From assembly GCA_019636565.1 (NCBI GenBank), contig JAHBXG010000014.1, forward strand, positions 27,633 to 91,632: DNA of 64,000 bases, given 5' to 3'. This document shows positions 18,150-27,394 of the stretch, in pieces. The stretch is from Phycisphaeraceae bacterium (GTDB taxonomy: Bacteria; Planctomycetota; Phycisphaerae; Phycisphaerales; UBA1924). Numbering within the stretch: position 1 is the first letter of the stretch; every line of letters begins with the position of its first letter. Both the position numbers and the translations under genes were made by a program. Under the pieces are notes generated by a model. The model ran no database searches. It saw only the letters and a program-made list of their open reading frames with translations, and had not been told where the DNA came from.

Positions 18150-19133
18150 GTGAAAATCAGCGTGCTCATTCCGTCCTTGGGCTCCCCCGACCGCCTCTCC
18201 CGATGCTTCGATGCACTGGCCGCGCAATCGCTGCCGGGTGACGACTTCGAGGTGCTGTACAGCACGGCCGAGCCGGTGTCCGGCGCGCCGCAGGCGAGTC
18301 GATTCAGGCACATTCAGTCGCCAGCGAACACAATCGCGGCCCGGCGCAATGCGCTGCTCGCCTCGGCGAGCCACAACCTGATCGTGTTTCTTTCAGACGA
18401 TGTCTCGCCGCTCCCTGATTGTCTGGAACACCATCGGAACGCCCACGAAGCTTTGGCGGGCAAACCGGCCCTTGTGATGGGCGCAGCCCCGAGCGTGGTC
18501 CGGCTGCCGGATCGGTTGCTCGACCGGGTGGCTCGCGAAACCTCGCTGGTTTCGACGCTTGATCAGATGGAGCGCCACAGCGCGAGCGCTGAGCGCGACT
18601 GGACTTTCCGCAACGCGCACTTCCTGAACACTTCGCTTCGTCGGCGCGACACCGCCGGCATGATCTTCGACGAGTCTCCCAATCACTCGGAGTACGCGGA
18701 ACTCGAATGGACGTGGCGTGTGACTTCCGCCCGCTCCATGCCGCTGGTCTACAGGCCTCTTGCGCGCGTTCGTCATGACCATCGGGTTGAGCCCGATGTG
18801 TTTCTCGGGCGCGAACACACACGCGGCATGCAGGCCTACAGAATGGGCCGGCGCTACCCGCGATTCAGCAAGGCACTCTTCGGACGGGATGTGTGCCAGG
18901 CGGACGAACTTCGCTACAGCCGCGCGTTCGTCGAGGCCGAACGCGGCCTGGCCGAGCAACTCCGGCAGGAACTCTTCGCGCTGGCCGACGTGAGCGCGAT
19001 CTCCGCGACCTCTAAGGCGGTCGAATCGATCTTCCACGAGCAGTCACTGCTCAAGCGGTGGACGTGGCGCCTGGGGTTGATCGCCGCGGCGACAAGCGCC
19101 GATGCCCCATCTCCCGTGCTGCTGGCGGCGTAA
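18150..19133 (+). CDS. Family 2-like glycosyltransferase
   Basis: A 327-residue protein from a GTG start. The N-terminus MKISVLIPSLGSPDRLSRC and the segment ARRNALLASASHNLIVFLSDD (acidic nucleotide-sugar/metal site near 88-90) match GT2/GT-A enzymes. RNAHFLNTSLRRRD and EYAELEWTWRV fit the acceptor-side region with its catalytic acidic residues. The C-terminal 80 residues are helical and charged. The donor and acceptor cannot be predicted. The downstream permease gene begins 11 bases after the stop, so co-transcription is likely. Confidence 0.8.
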   Translation: MKISVLIPSLGSPDRLSRCFDALAAQSLPGDDFEVLYSTAEPVSGAPQASRFRHIQSPANTIAARRNALLASASHNLIVFLSDDVSPLPDCLEHHRNAHEALAGKPALVMGAAPSVVRLPDRLLDRVARETSLVSTLDQMERHSASAERDWTFRNAHFLNTSLRRRDTAGMIFDESPNHSEYAELEWTWRVTSARSMPLVYRPLARVRHDHRVEPDVFLGREHTRGMQAYRMGRRYPRFSKALFGRDVCQADELRYSRAFVEAERGLAEQLRQELFALADVSAISATSKAVESIFHEQSLLKRWTWRLGLIAAATSADAPSPVLLAA

Positions 19134-19143
19134 CGTCGCGCCC

Positions 19144-19935
19144 GTGGACTACCTGCTCGTCTGCTCGGTCGCGCTGCTGGCCTCTGCCCTGACATTGGTC
19201 ACCGGCTTTGGCTTGGGCACGCTGCTGATGCCGGCGTTCGCTGTCTTTTTCCCGCTACCAGCGGCGATCGCCGCAACCGCCGTGATACACCTCGCGATGA
19301 ACGTCTTCTCGCTCGGGCTGGTCGCACGCCACGCCGACCGGCGACTGGTCATCGCGTTCGGCGTACCGGCGGTGCTGGCGGCGTTTGCGGGTGCCGCCGT
19401 GTTGCGCCTGCTCGCGGGCGTAGAGCCGCTGCTGGTCTGGCATCTGGGCTCACGCGCTTGCGAGATCACGATCATCAAGATCGTGATCGCAGCGCTGATC
19501 ATCGCCTTCGCGCTGCTCGATCTCTTTCCGGTCCTCTCGCGTTTCACCATCAAGCGGCGGCTGCTCCCGCTGGGCGGACTTCTTTCGGGCTTCTTTGGCG
19601 GGCTTTCGGGCCATCAAGGCACGCTCCGAGCGGCGTTCCTGCTGCGGATGGGGCTGACGAAAGAGGCGTACATCGGCATGAACTGCGTGTGCAGCGTCAT
19701 GGTCGATGTCGCGCGATTGCTGGTGTACGGCATTGCCTTCTACGCGGTGCGCACCACGGGCCCGCAGGACGGTGGCGTGAGCACCCTGCTCATCGCCTGC
19801 GCATGCCTGGCGGCGTTCAGCGGCGCCTACGCGGGATCCCGACTGATGAAAAAGATCACGCTTGAATCACTCCGCATCGGCGTCGCGGTGCTGCTGGTGC
19901 TAAGCGGGGTTGGCCTTGGAATCGGCCTGCTGTGA
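19144..19935 (+). CDS. TauE/SafE family membrane permease
   Basis: A 263-residue integral membrane protein with about eight hydrophobic helices and the two-half layout of TauE/SafE (DUF81) transporters: TGFGLGTLLMP with PLPAAIAATAVIHL in the first half, and GGLLSGFFGGLSGHQGTLRAAFL in the second. Members export or import sulfite, sulfoacetate or other small organic anions; the substrate here is unknown. The GTG at 19144 places the first helix at the N-terminus and leaves an 11-base gap to the glycosyltransferase gene. Confidence 0.85.
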   Translation: MDYLLVCSVALLASALTLVTGFGLGTLLMPAFAVFFPLPAAIAATAVIHLAMNVFSLGLVARHADRRLVIAFGVPAVLAAFAGAAVLRLLAGVEPLLVWHLGSRACEITIIKIVIAALIIAFALLDLFPVLSRFTIKRRLLPLGGLLSGFFGGLSGHQGTLRAAFLLRMGLTKEAYIGMNCVCSVMVDVARLLVYGIAFYAVRTTGPQDGGVSTLLIACACLAAFSGAYAGSRLMKKITLESLRIGVAVLLVLSGVGLGIGLL

Positions 19936-19958
19936 GAACAACCCGGATAGGCTTGCAG

Positions 19959-21101
19959 ATGCACCGCCTCTCTCGATTCCCCATCGGTCCCGTCATGTCG
20001 CTCTCGCTTCTGGCATTGGTTTGCGTTCAGGGATGCGCCGGAACCGGCGGGGCGTCGGATTCTTCGGATCGGCCGGGCGTCGTCGCGGAATCGTTCGGTG
20101 TGCAGTGGACCGGCGTCGCCGTCTCAAAGACCGGGCGGCGCTTCGTCTGCAGCCCCAACTGGCACGACGGACACCTGTGGTCGGTCGCAGAACTCAACGC
20201 CGATGGCCGCCCCATCCCATATCCGGATCTGCTCTGGAATCGGTTCGACCGGCGGCTCGGAAACTCGGCCGCGAATCAGTTCGTGTGCGTGCAGTCGGTG
20301 TATGTCGATTCGGCCGATCGACTCTGGGCGCTCGACCCCGCCTCGCCCCGGCTGGCGGGTGTTGTGCCGGGGGGAGCCAAACTGGTGCAATTCGATCTCT
20401 TGAATGATCGCGCCGTGCGCACCATCCTGTTCGATGCCTCCGTCGCGCCGGAAAAGAGCTACCTGAACGACGTGCGGATCGATGTGCCGCGGCACGTCGC
20501 GTACATCACCGATTCGGGTCTCGGGGCGATTATCGTGGTCGATCTGGAGACGGGCCAAGCGCGCCGGGTGCTGGCCGACGACCCCCGCACCAAGGCCGAG
20601 GACATCGTGCCCGTCATCGAAGGTCGCGAACTGCGGTTTTCCGGCGGGCCCGACGCGGGCAAGGTGCCGCAGATCCACTCCGACGGCATCGCACTCTCAA
20701 CCGATGGCGAATGGCTCTATTGGCAAGCCCTCATCGGGCGGACGCTCTACCGCATCCCGACAGCGGTCCTGCGCGATCCGACCAGCAGCGACGATCGGAT
20801 CAGCGCGGCGGTCAAATCCCTGGGCCCTTCGGTGATGACCGACGGCATGGAGATCGATTCGCGGGGCACGCTCTACTTCACCGCGCTCGAGAAGGACACG
20901 ATCATGACGCGGACACCCGACGGCCTCATGAGCACGATCGCCTCCGATCCCCGGATCATTTGGCCCGACAGTTTCGCCTTCGGCCCCGGCGGCTCGCTCT
21001 ACTTCACGACGGCCCAGATCAACCGCACCAGTTGGTTCAGCCCGCGGGGAACGATGCCATCGACGCCGTACTTCGTGTTCCGAATTCCGGTGGGTCATTG
21101 A
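19959..21101 (+). CDS. MRJP/yellow-family beta-propeller lipoprotein
   Basis: A 380-residue protein. The signal peptide ends in the lipobox-like LVCVQGC (Cys near 26), so it is probably lipid-anchored. The mature part has repeated propeller strands typical of the major royal jelly/yellow family: QWTGVAVSKTGRRFVCSPNW, VDSADRLWALDPAS, LNDVRIDVPRHVAYITDSG, IVVDLETGQARRVL, HSDGIALSTDGEWLYW and DSRGTLYFTALEKD. Bacterial members are of uncertain function, possibly ligand-binding or lactonase-like. The ATG at 19959 or an in-frame ATG at 19995 both leave a usable signal. It follows the TauE/SafE gene closely. Confidence 0.82.
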   Translation: MHRLSRFPIGPVMSLSLLALVCVQGCAGTGGASDSSDRPGVVAESFGVQWTGVAVSKTGRRFVCSPNWHDGHLWSVAELNADGRPIPYPDLLWNRFDRRLGNSAANQFVCVQSVYVDSADRLWALDPASPRLAGVVPGGAKLVQFDLLNDRAVRTILFDASVAPEKSYLNDVRIDVPRHVAYITDSGLGAIIVVDLETGQARRVLADDPRTKAEDIVPVIEGRELRFSGGPDAGKVPQIHSDGIALSTDGEWLYWQALIGRTLYRIPTAVLRDPTSSDDRISAAVKSLGPSVMTDGMEIDSRGTLYFTALEKDTIMTRTPDGLMSTIASDPRIIWPDSFAFGPGGSLYFTTAQINRTSWFSPRGTMPSTPYFVFRIPVGH

Positions 21102-21200
21102 CCAACCCGGTCCGAAGGGTCCGATGAAGGTGATAACCTGAACGCGGTTTCGGGCATTTGGCCGCGAGAAAACTTCGGGCGGCGAACGGGAGTCTTTGCG

Positions 21201-22667
21201 ATGCAACTCGTCGGACAGGGCGGACCGGCACCCCGCCACCTCTTCATCATCTTCGGTGCGACGGGCGACCTCTCCTATCGCAAACTGATCCCCGCGCTCT
21301 ATCACGTGGACCTTGACCCCAAGGCCCACGAGGGGCACGCGATCCTCGGCGCCGCCCGCGCACCGCTCTCCGACGACCAATTCCGCAAGGCCGCGGCAGA
21401 GGCGCTGACCGAGCACGGCATCGACCGGTCCAAGGCCGAGGCGTGGGTGAAAAAGACGCTCTACTTCCAGTCGCTGGGTGAAAGCGGCGCGGCCCAGTAC
21501 AAAGCCCTGCGCGAACGCATCGAATCGCTCGAGCGCCAACTCGATCTGCCGGGCAATCGCGCGTTTAACCTCGCGCTGCCCCTGCCCGCGTTCGCCCCCA
21601 CCGTCGAACGACTCGCCGAGGCGGGACTCAACAAATCACCCGGCTGGACGAGACTGGTGCTGGAAAAGCCCTTCGGCCAGGATCTTTCGAGCGCCAAGGA
21701 ACTCAACGCGCTGGTCCATAAGTACTACTCGGAAGACCACATCTACCGGCTTGACCACTATCTGGGCAAGGACACGGTGCAGAACATCCTGGTCTTCCGC
21801 TTCGCGAACTCGCTCTTCGAGCCGATCTGGAACCGCGATCGCATCGAGCGGGTCGAAATCACCGTCGCCGAGCAATTGGGCGTCGAAAGCCGCGGCGCGT
21901 TCTACGAGAATGCAGGTGCTTTGCGCGACATCGTGCAGAACCACATGATGCAGTTGCTCGCGCTGGTCGCGATGGAGCCGCCCGCGCTCATCGAGGCCGA
22001 CAGCGTCGCCAACGAGAAGGTGAAAGTGCTCAAGTCGATCCTGCCCGTCGACCGCGACCACGTCGTCTTCGGCCAGTACGGCAAGGGGATGATGGGCAAC
22101 GAGGTCGTGCCCGGTTACCTCTCGGAGCACGGCGTTGCGCCCAACTCTCACACCGAGACCTTCGTCGCGTGCAAACTCTCCATCAACAACTGGCGATGGC
22201 AGGGTGTTCCGTTCTTCCTGCGCACCGGAAAGCGCCTCGCGAAAAAAGTCACCCGCATTGTGGTGACGTTCAAGCGTCCCCCGGTGGCGATGTTCGATAC
22301 TTACGGCGCCTGTCTCTTCACCCAGAACCGCCTCGAACTGCTCCTCCAGCCCGACGAAGGCTTTAACCTCACCGTCGAAGTGAAAAAGCCCGGCACCGGC
22401 CTGCAACTCCAGACCCAGAAGATGCACTTCCGCTATTCCGACGCCTTCGGCAAACTCCCGGAGGCGTACCAGACGCTCCTCCTCGACGTCGCGCGGGGCG
22501 ACCGCACGCTCTTTGTCCGCGCCGATGAGATCGAAACCTCGTGGGAACTCTTCTCCCCCACGCTCGAGGATCGGCCGGCGATCCACACCTATGCCTCGGG
22601 CTCGTGGGGCCCCGCTGCCGCAACCGATCTCGTCACCAAATACGGCCAGATCTGGACCGAGACCTGA
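21201..22667 (+). CDS. zwf: Glucose-6-phosphate 1-dehydrogenase
   Basis: A 488-residue first enzyme of the oxidative pentose phosphate route, oxidising glucose 6-phosphate to 6-phosphogluconolactone with NAD(P)+. The dinucleotide-binding FGATGDLSYRKL is at 18-29, EKPFG at 155-159 and the substrate/catalytic motif RLDHYLGKD at 183-191, with the base His about 50 residues later (VQNHMMQLL). Length and order are normal. The gene for the next enzyme (pgl) starts 50 bases downstream, so the two make one functional unit. Confidence 0.96.
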   Translation: MQLVGQGGPAPRHLFIIFGATGDLSYRKLIPALYHVDLDPKAHEGHAILGAARAPLSDDQFRKAAAEALTEHGIDRSKAEAWVKKTLYFQSLGESGAAQYKALRERIESLERQLDLPGNRAFNLALPLPAFAPTVERLAEAGLNKSPGWTRLVLEKPFGQDLSSAKELNALVHKYYSEDHIYRLDHYLGKDTVQNILVFRFANSLFEPIWNRDRIERVEITVAEQLGVESRGAFYENAGALRDIVQNHMMQLLALVAMEPPALIEADSVANEKVKVLKSILPVDRDHVVFGQYGKGMMGNEVVPGYLSEHGVAPNSHTETFVACKLSINNWRWQGVPFFLRTGKRLAKKVTRIVVTFKRPPVAMFDTYGACLFTQNRLELLLQPDEGFNLTVEVKKPGTGLQLQTQKMHFRYSDAFGKLPEAYQTLLLDVARGDRTLFVRADEIETSWELFSPTLEDRPAIHTYASGSWGPAAATDLVTKYGQIWTET

Positions 22668-22717
22668 GCGCCTTTTCACCCCGCCCATCGGCACCCACGC
22701 CGCGTTATGCTGCGCGC

Positions 22718-23428
22718 ATGGCTCACGTCGTTCATTCGTACACCGATCTCCCCGCCGCGGCACACGCCTGCGCCGTCCGTGTCGCCCACCTGCTCCGCGA
22801 GATGATCGGGGTGCGGGGCAAGGCTCACCTGGGCCTCTCCGGCGGCAACACCCCCAAGCCGATGTACGCCCTGCTCGCCGGCCTGCCCGACATCGACTGG
22901 AGCGTGGTTCACTTCTGGTGGGGTGATGAACGCTGCGTGCCCCGCACCGACAAGAACAGCAACGAGCGGATGGCCCGCGAATCGCTCCTTTCGCACATCC
23001 CATTTGTCGAAGAAAACGTGCACACCCTGCCAACGACTCTTGCGCCCGCAGAGTGTGCCGCGGCATACGAGGCGGAGATGCGCCGTACCTGCGAGGTCGA
23101 TCCAAAGACCAGCATGCCGGTCATCGACATCCTGCTGCTGGGCATCGGCGACGACGGTCACACGCTCAGCCTCTTCCCGCGCTCACCCACGCTGGCCGAA
23201 GCCGCCAGGGCGGTCGCATCCACACAGGCCCCCCCCACGTCTCCCGTGAAAGACCGGGTGACGCTGACGTTCCCGGCAGCGAGGAGCGCGCGGTACCGAG
23301 TCTTCCTCGCGGCCGGTGCGGACAAGAAGCCCGTGGTTGCCGGCTGCCTGGCGCAGCCTCCCGCCGACCAACCTTCAGCTCGCGTGGGCGACGCCGAGTG
23401 GTTCCTGGATGCAGCAGCCACACCGTAA
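22718..23428 (+). CDS. pgl: 6-phosphogluconolactonase
   Basis: A 236-residue DevB/SOL-type lactonase that hydrolyses the lactone made by Zwf. LGLSGGNTPKPMY (about 37-49), FWWGDERCVP (about 66-75) and LLGIGDDGHTLSLFP (about 136-150) are the three family blocks, the last carrying the catalytic Asp/His region. Normal length, cytoplasmic. The ATG at 22718 fits the family N-terminus. The next gene starts 64 bases downstream on the same strand. Confidence 0.94.
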   Translation: MAHVVHSYTDLPAAAHACAVRVAHLLREMIGVRGKAHLGLSGGNTPKPMYALLAGLPDIDWSVVHFWWGDERCVPRTDKNSNERMARESLLSHIPFVEENVHTLPTTLAPAECAAAYEAEMRRTCEVDPKTSMPVIDILLLGIGDDGHTLSLFPRSPTLAEAARAVASTQAPPTSPVKDRVTLTFPAARSARYRVFLAAGADKKPVVAGCLAQPPADQPSARVGDAEWFLDAAATP

Positions 23429-23492
23429 TCCGCGCGCAGGTTGGCCTCTTCCACCGCTTTCCTATCATTCCCTCTTCTACACGGAGCCCTCT

Positions 23493-24632
23493 ATGCGAGC
23501 GATTGTGACCGGTCAGGTCGGGATGGAAAAGAAGCCTTACCTCGACCAAGTTGCCAAATTTGCCGGGCAGCAGGGGGAGAATCTTCATGTGTATCACGTC
23601 GGCGACATGATGTACAAAGAGACCACCGACGTCCGCCCGGGCAAAATCCTCGATCTGCCCCTGTCGCGTCTCAACTCGCTCCGCCGCGCCGCGTTCAAGG
23701 ACATCATCGCCGACTCGCGCGATCAGAAGAACGTCATCGTCAACACCCACGCCACCTTCCGCTGGCGCCACGGGCTCTTCAGCGCTTTTGACTTCGACCA
23801 GATCGCCAAGTTCCAGCCCGACATGTTCATCTGTCTGGTGGACAACATCGAAGTCGTGCACGAGCGCCTGCACAAAGAGCACGAGGTCGACGCGACGTTG
23901 AAGGACTGCATGGTCTGGCGAGAGGAAGAAATCCTCGCGACCGAACTAATGAGCAAGGCCATCCCCGGTTCCCAGTTCGCCATCATGGCGCGGGGCCGTC
24001 ACGCCAGCACGACCCGCACGCTCTTCCGGCTCATCTGCCGCCCGCAGATGAAAAAGGTCTATCCCTCGTTTCCCATGAGCCACGTGGTGGACATGCCCGA
24101 CGTGCTCGCCGAGATCGATGAGTTCCGCGCCGCCCTCGCCGAGCACTTCATCACCTTCGATCCGGGCGACGTGGACGAGAAACTGCTCCTCGAGCGTTCC
24201 CTCGCCGCGGCACGCGACGGCAAGGAATTCCTGGACGTCACGCCCCACTCCTACGGCGGCTCCAAGGCCTCGGACGTCCCGCCCCTGCGCGTCCGCATCC
24301 GCGAAGTTCTCGACATCGCCGGCGATATCGATGGCCAGATCTACATGCGCGATTTCAAACTCATCGATCAGTCCGACATGATCGTGAGCTTGATCCCCGA
24401 AATCCCGACCGCCAAGGGCACCGAGTTTCCCGGCCTTTCCAGTGGCGTCGAGCGCGAACTCCACCACGCGTTCGAGCACACCAAGGAAGTTTTCGTGGTC
24501 TGGAAGCCCAAAAAGGCCCCCAGCCCCTTCATCACCGAGACCGCGACGAAGATCTTCACCAGCGTGCCCGAGGCGCTGAAGTACTTCGAGCAGAACGGGT
24601 ATTTCGGCGAAAAGAATCTGTTCGGGAACTGA
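23493..24632 (+). CDS. P-loop NTPase-like protein fused to a nucleoside 2-deoxyribosyltransferase-like domain
   Basis: A 379-residue protein. The N-terminal half (1-200) looks like an archaeal adenylate-kinase-type P-loop fold: IVTGQVGMEKK at the start in place of GxxGxGK(S/T), NVIVNTHATFRWRHG as a likely Walker B-like strand, and FICLVDNIEVVHERL. The phosphate loop lacks the usual Ser/Thr. The C-terminal part (about 285-360) has IYMRDFKLIDQSDMIVSL and SSGVERELHHAFEHTKEV, the pattern of nucleoside 2-deoxyribosyltransferase-like Rossmann proteins (bound nucleotide, then SxGxxxE). It follows zwf-pgl. The role is unknown; the domain assignment is inference from motif pattern. Confidence 0.65.
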   Translation: MRAIVTGQVGMEKKPYLDQVAKFAGQQGENLHVYHVGDMMYKETTDVRPGKILDLPLSRLNSLRRAAFKDIIADSRDQKNVIVNTHATFRWRHGLFSAFDFDQIAKFQPDMFICLVDNIEVVHERLHKEHEVDATLKDCMVWREEEILATELMSKAIPGSQFAIMARGRHASTTRTLFRLICRPQMKKVYPSFPMSHVVDMPDVLAEIDEFRAALAEHFITFDPGDVDEKLLLERSLAAARDGKEFLDVTPHSYGGSKASDVPPLRVRIREVLDIAGDIDGQIYMRDFKLIDQSDMIVSLIPEIPTAKGTEFPGLSSGVERELHHAFEHTKEVFVVWKPKKAPSPFITETATKIFTSVPEALKYFEQNGYFGEKNLFGN

Positions 24633-24724
24633 AACTCGCTGACACTTTCTTCATGCTCGATCACGCCGTTTTGACTTGAATCGAGCCCCCCGGTTTCGAT
24701 AGGCTGTCTCTGCGGGAGGGTTCC

Positions 24725-25576
24725 ATGCGAATGCATCGTGAATATGCAATTGTGCTCGGCTTCTGCGCTCTTGGGGCCGGCAGCTCCGCCGCCGATCCGA
24801 TCTGGCAGAACTCAAACTACTTCGCCACGACCAGAGTCGCGGCAATGGCCGAGAGCCCGTTTGACTTCCTGACCGGTTCGCAGGGAGGCGATTTCTCCGG
24901 CCTGTTTCCGCCGCGCGATGATATTTACACCGTCAATCCGACGCTCCCTGATGGAGACGGCGATTCGTTTGCCGGCTCACGGCTCACATACAGCTTCGAA
25001 GGGAACATCCTCTCGATTTTTGGTCACGCCGCTGCCGACGTCACCCCCGGCGCGTTCATGATCGGCGGCTCGGCCGATTCGACCTCCGCACTCACTGTTC
25101 AGTTTGATCTTCCCGCCGGAGGCACTTTTCACGTGATAGATGGCTCGTTCGATGGCACGCACGCTAGCAGCGCGGGCACGCTATTGAGCAGCGGGCCCGA
25201 CCCGGTCTTCACGTACGGCTCGAGCGGGAACCAACCAAATGGAGAAGCGGGGGCTCTCGCACCGGGCGGATACTCCCTCGAACTCGAAGCCATCGCCAAC
25301 AGCAACTTTTTCTTCTCTGGCGGCCTCTTTGCGGATTCCTCTTTCTCACTTCAGATCGAGATCATCGCTTCTTCATCCTGCCCGGGCGATCTGAACGCCG
25401 ACGGCCTCGTGGACGACGCCGACTTCACGATCTTCGTCGTCGCGTACAACATCCTCGACTGCGCCGATCCGTTCATGCCCGCAGGCTGCCCAGCAGACTT
25501 GAACTCCGACGGATTCGTCGACGATGCAGACTTCGTGATCTTCGTCGTCGCGTACAACGAACTTTTGTGCCCGTAA
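24725..25576 (+). CDS. Secreted protein with C-terminal dockerin-like tail (cluster member A)
   Basis: A 283-residue protein. The signal peptide (about 1-22, ending AGSSA) is followed by a beta-rich ectodomain of unknown family (about 23-215) and the 65-residue paired EF-hand tail (positions 25379-25573). The strong GGGAGGG upstream of the ATG supports the start. It is the first of four tandem genes with the same tail and unrelated ectodomains. The gap to the next gene is 136 bases, so separate promoters are possible. No enzyme motif is visible in the ectodomain. Confidence 0.82.
   Translation: MRMHREYAIVLGFCALGAGSSAADPIWQNSNYFATTRVAAMAESPFDFLTGSQGGDFSGLFPPRDDIYTVNPTLPDGDGDSFAGSRLTYSFEGNILSIFGHAAADVTPGAFMIGGSADSTSALTVQFDLPAGGTFHVIDGSFDGTHASSAGTLLSSGPDPVFTYGSSGNQPNGEAGALAPGGYSLELEAIANSNFFFSGGLFADSSFSLQIEIIASSSCPGDLNADGLVDDADFTIFVVAYNILDCADPFMPAGCPADLNSDGFVDDADFVIFVVAYNELLCP
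25379..25573 (+). repeat. Dockerin-like tail, copy A
   Basis: Two EF-hand-like loops, CPGDLNADGLVDDADF and CPADLNSDGFVDDADF, about 37 residues apart, ending NELLCP. Ca2+-ligand positions (D-x-N-x-D-G-x-V-D-D-x-D) are intact in both. Confidence 0.9.
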
Positions 25577-25712
25577 GGCGCGCCACCCCTTTTTTTGAGC
25601 AGCGAAACCGCTATCCGTCGTTTCGCGGCGTTTTCCAGCAGAATCTATCGCCGGCACCCCTTGGATTCGACGCCCGGTGTGTTAGCCTGATGGATGAACC
25701 GGGAGGGTTGAG

Positions 25713-26528
25713 ATGAAATCGATCTTGAAAATGGCATTGGTGATCGCACCGCTGGCGACGTCTGCCCTGGCCCAGCAGTTCTTCGACGGAACTTTCCTCG
25801 ATTCGCAGTGGGCCGCCTCGAAAATACTCGATACGACCCCCAGCGCCGATGCGCTCTTCAGCGGCCTTCGCGGCTCGGGCGGGCTGCCGGGTGATTGCCG
25901 CGCGATCGCTCACAACTGGCAAGCCACTCCGTCCGGTGTTTCGATCATCATCGGGCACACCAAGACCAATCTCGTGCACAACCCCGCGACGCTCGGCTCG
26001 CTCGATTCGCTCTACTTCGCGTTCGATGCGCGCTGCGACACGGCGGAGCACGTCAACGCAGTCGCGTTCGGTCCGGTTCTCTTTCAGGGGTCCAAGAGAT
26101 TCACGGTGGCCGGCGTCACCGCCATCGCCGCAGGGCCATGGGTGCACTTTGGTGGCCTCGTGCAGCGTGCGGATTGGAACCAGATCGGCGGCAACGACAA
26201 GCCCGATTTCACCGCCGGCGCCGACCCGGTTTTTCTGGGTTTCTTCTCTGGCAACGGAGGCAGCGGCACCAACGCCCGCCTCTCTTCTTCCGGTCGCGTG
26301 GATAACTTCGTCGTCGGCTACGCCCGCTCCTGCCCGGCCGACTTGAACGGTGACGGGCTGGTGGAAGACGCCGATTTTTCCCTCTTCGTCGGCGCGTACA
26401 ACATCCTCGACTGCGCCGATCCGACGATGCCATCGAGCTGCGCGGCTGATTTCAACTTTGACCGCGTCGTGGACGACACGGACTTCATCGTGTTTGTCGG
26501 TGCGTACAACGAACTGCTCTGTCCGTAG
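25713..26528 (+). CDS. Secreted beta-sandwich protein with dockerin-like tail (cluster member B)
   Basis: A 271-residue protein with a short signal peptide (MKSILKMALVIAPLATSALA). Its ectodomain (about 22-205) has the alternating strands of a LamG/concanavalin-like fold (FFDGTFLDSQWAASKILDTT, SLDSLYFAFDARCDT, ARLSSSGRVDNFVVGY), suggesting carbohydrate or surface binding. The 65-residue tail occupies 26331-26525. In its second EF-hand the loop is degenerate (DFNFDRVVDDTDF, the usual Gly replaced by Arg). GGGAGG precedes the ATG. Second of four tandem genes. Confidence 0.82.
   Translation: MKSILKMALVIAPLATSALAQQFFDGTFLDSQWAASKILDTTPSADALFSGLRGSGGLPGDCRAIAHNWQATPSGVSIIIGHTKTNLVHNPATLGSLDSLYFAFDARCDTAEHVNAVAFGPVLFQGSKRFTVAGVTAIAAGPWVHFGGLVQRADWNQIGGNDKPDFTAGADPVFLGFFSGNGGSGTNARLSSSGRVDNFVVGYARSCPADLNGDGLVEDADFSLFVGAYNILDCADPTMPSSCAADFNFDRVVDDTDFIVFVGAYNELLCP
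26331..26525 (+). repeat. Dockerin-like tail, copy B
   Basis: CPADLNGDGLVEDADF then CAADFNFDRVVDDTDF, ending NELLCP. The second loop has lost the conserved Gly; the first is intact. The DNA over AYNILDCADP is nearly identical to copies A and C. Confidence 0.88.
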
Positions 26529-26584
26529 GGCACGTTATTTGGCGCCAACAACTGCTTTTGTCGAACCACCAACCGGAGTCAGTC

Positions 26585-27394
26585 ATGCGCATGCATCTCG
26601 CCGCTGCAATCGTGCTGGGAATCGCCGCAATCGGAGCCGCCGCTCCGGCGCAGACCTTCCTCGGCCCCACGCCCTACCTCTGCTCCGGCGACAGCCCCTG
26701 GCCGCTGGGTTCGCCCGGCTATTACCTCGAGACATTCGAAGACGGCGCACTCAATACCCTCGGAGTCACGGGCAACGGCAACGTCACCGGCCCCGGCGGC
26801 ATCACCGACTCGGTGGACTGCGACGACGGTGTGATCGACGGCTTGGGAAGAGACGGACGTTCCTACTACGGAAGCGGAAACCCGGGCCTTACCTTCACGT
26901 TCGACTCCGCGGCATTCGGCGGCAAGTACCCGCAGCGCGTCGGCATCGTCTGGACCGACGGCGTTCACAACAGCACGCCCAACGCCGTGCACTTCGAAGC
27001 CTTTGATTCGAACGGCGTGTATCTGGGCGAGATCACCGGCACCCACGCCGACAACTCCCAAAGCAGCGAGACCGCCGAGGACCGCTTCTACGGCATCGAA
27101 CTCGCCTCTGGCATCTCCAAAATCCGCATCTTCCAGACCGCCGGCTGCTGCGGCATCGAGGTTGATCATTTCCAGTACGGCTTCATCAGCAACACCTGCC
27201 CCGGCGATCTCAACGGAGACGGATTGGTCGAAGACGCCGACTTCGTGCTCTTCGCCGCCGCGTACAACATCCTCGACTGCGCCGACCCGTCCATGCCCGC
27301 CGGCTGCCCCGCCGACCTGAATGGTGACGGCTTTGTGGACGATGCCGATTTCGTCCTCTTTGTCGCCGCGTACAACGAACTGATCTGCCCGTGA
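26585..27394 (+). CDS. Secreted protein with dockerin-like tail (cluster member C)
   Basis: A 269-residue protein. The signal peptide (about 1-25, ending AAAPAQT) precedes a beta-rich ectodomain with LETFEDGALNTLGVTG at the start and GIELASGISKIRIFQTAG near the end, a layout common in exported planctomycete proteins of unknown function. The tail is at 27197-27391 and is almost the consensus. Start choice is between ATGs at 26585 and 26591, two codons apart. Third of four tandem genes; a 250-base gap follows before member D. Confidence 0.82.
   Translation: MRMHLAAAIVLGIAAIGAAAPAQTFLGPTPYLCSGDSPWPLGSPGYYLETFEDGALNTLGVTGNGNVTGPGGITDSVDCDDGVIDGLGRDGRSYYGSGNPGLTFTFDSAAFGGKYPQRVGIVWTDGVHNSTPNAVHFEAFDSNGVYLGEITGTHADNSQSSETAEDRFYGIELASGISKIRIFQTAGCCGIEVDHFQYGFISNTCPGDLNGDGLVEDADFVLFAAAYNILDCADPSMPAGCPADLNGDGFVDDADFVLFVAAYNELICP
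27197..27391 (+). repeat. Dockerin-like tail, copy C
   Basis: CPGDLNGDGLVEDADF and CPADLNGDGFVDDADF, ending NELICP. Shares a nearly identical DNA stretch with copy D over the linker and second loop. Confidence 0.9.

Noticed and set aside
25577..25597. GGCGCGCC followed by a T-run after dockerin gene A as a terminator
   Set aside because: The palindrome gives at most a 3-4 bp stem without a loop, too weak to support.
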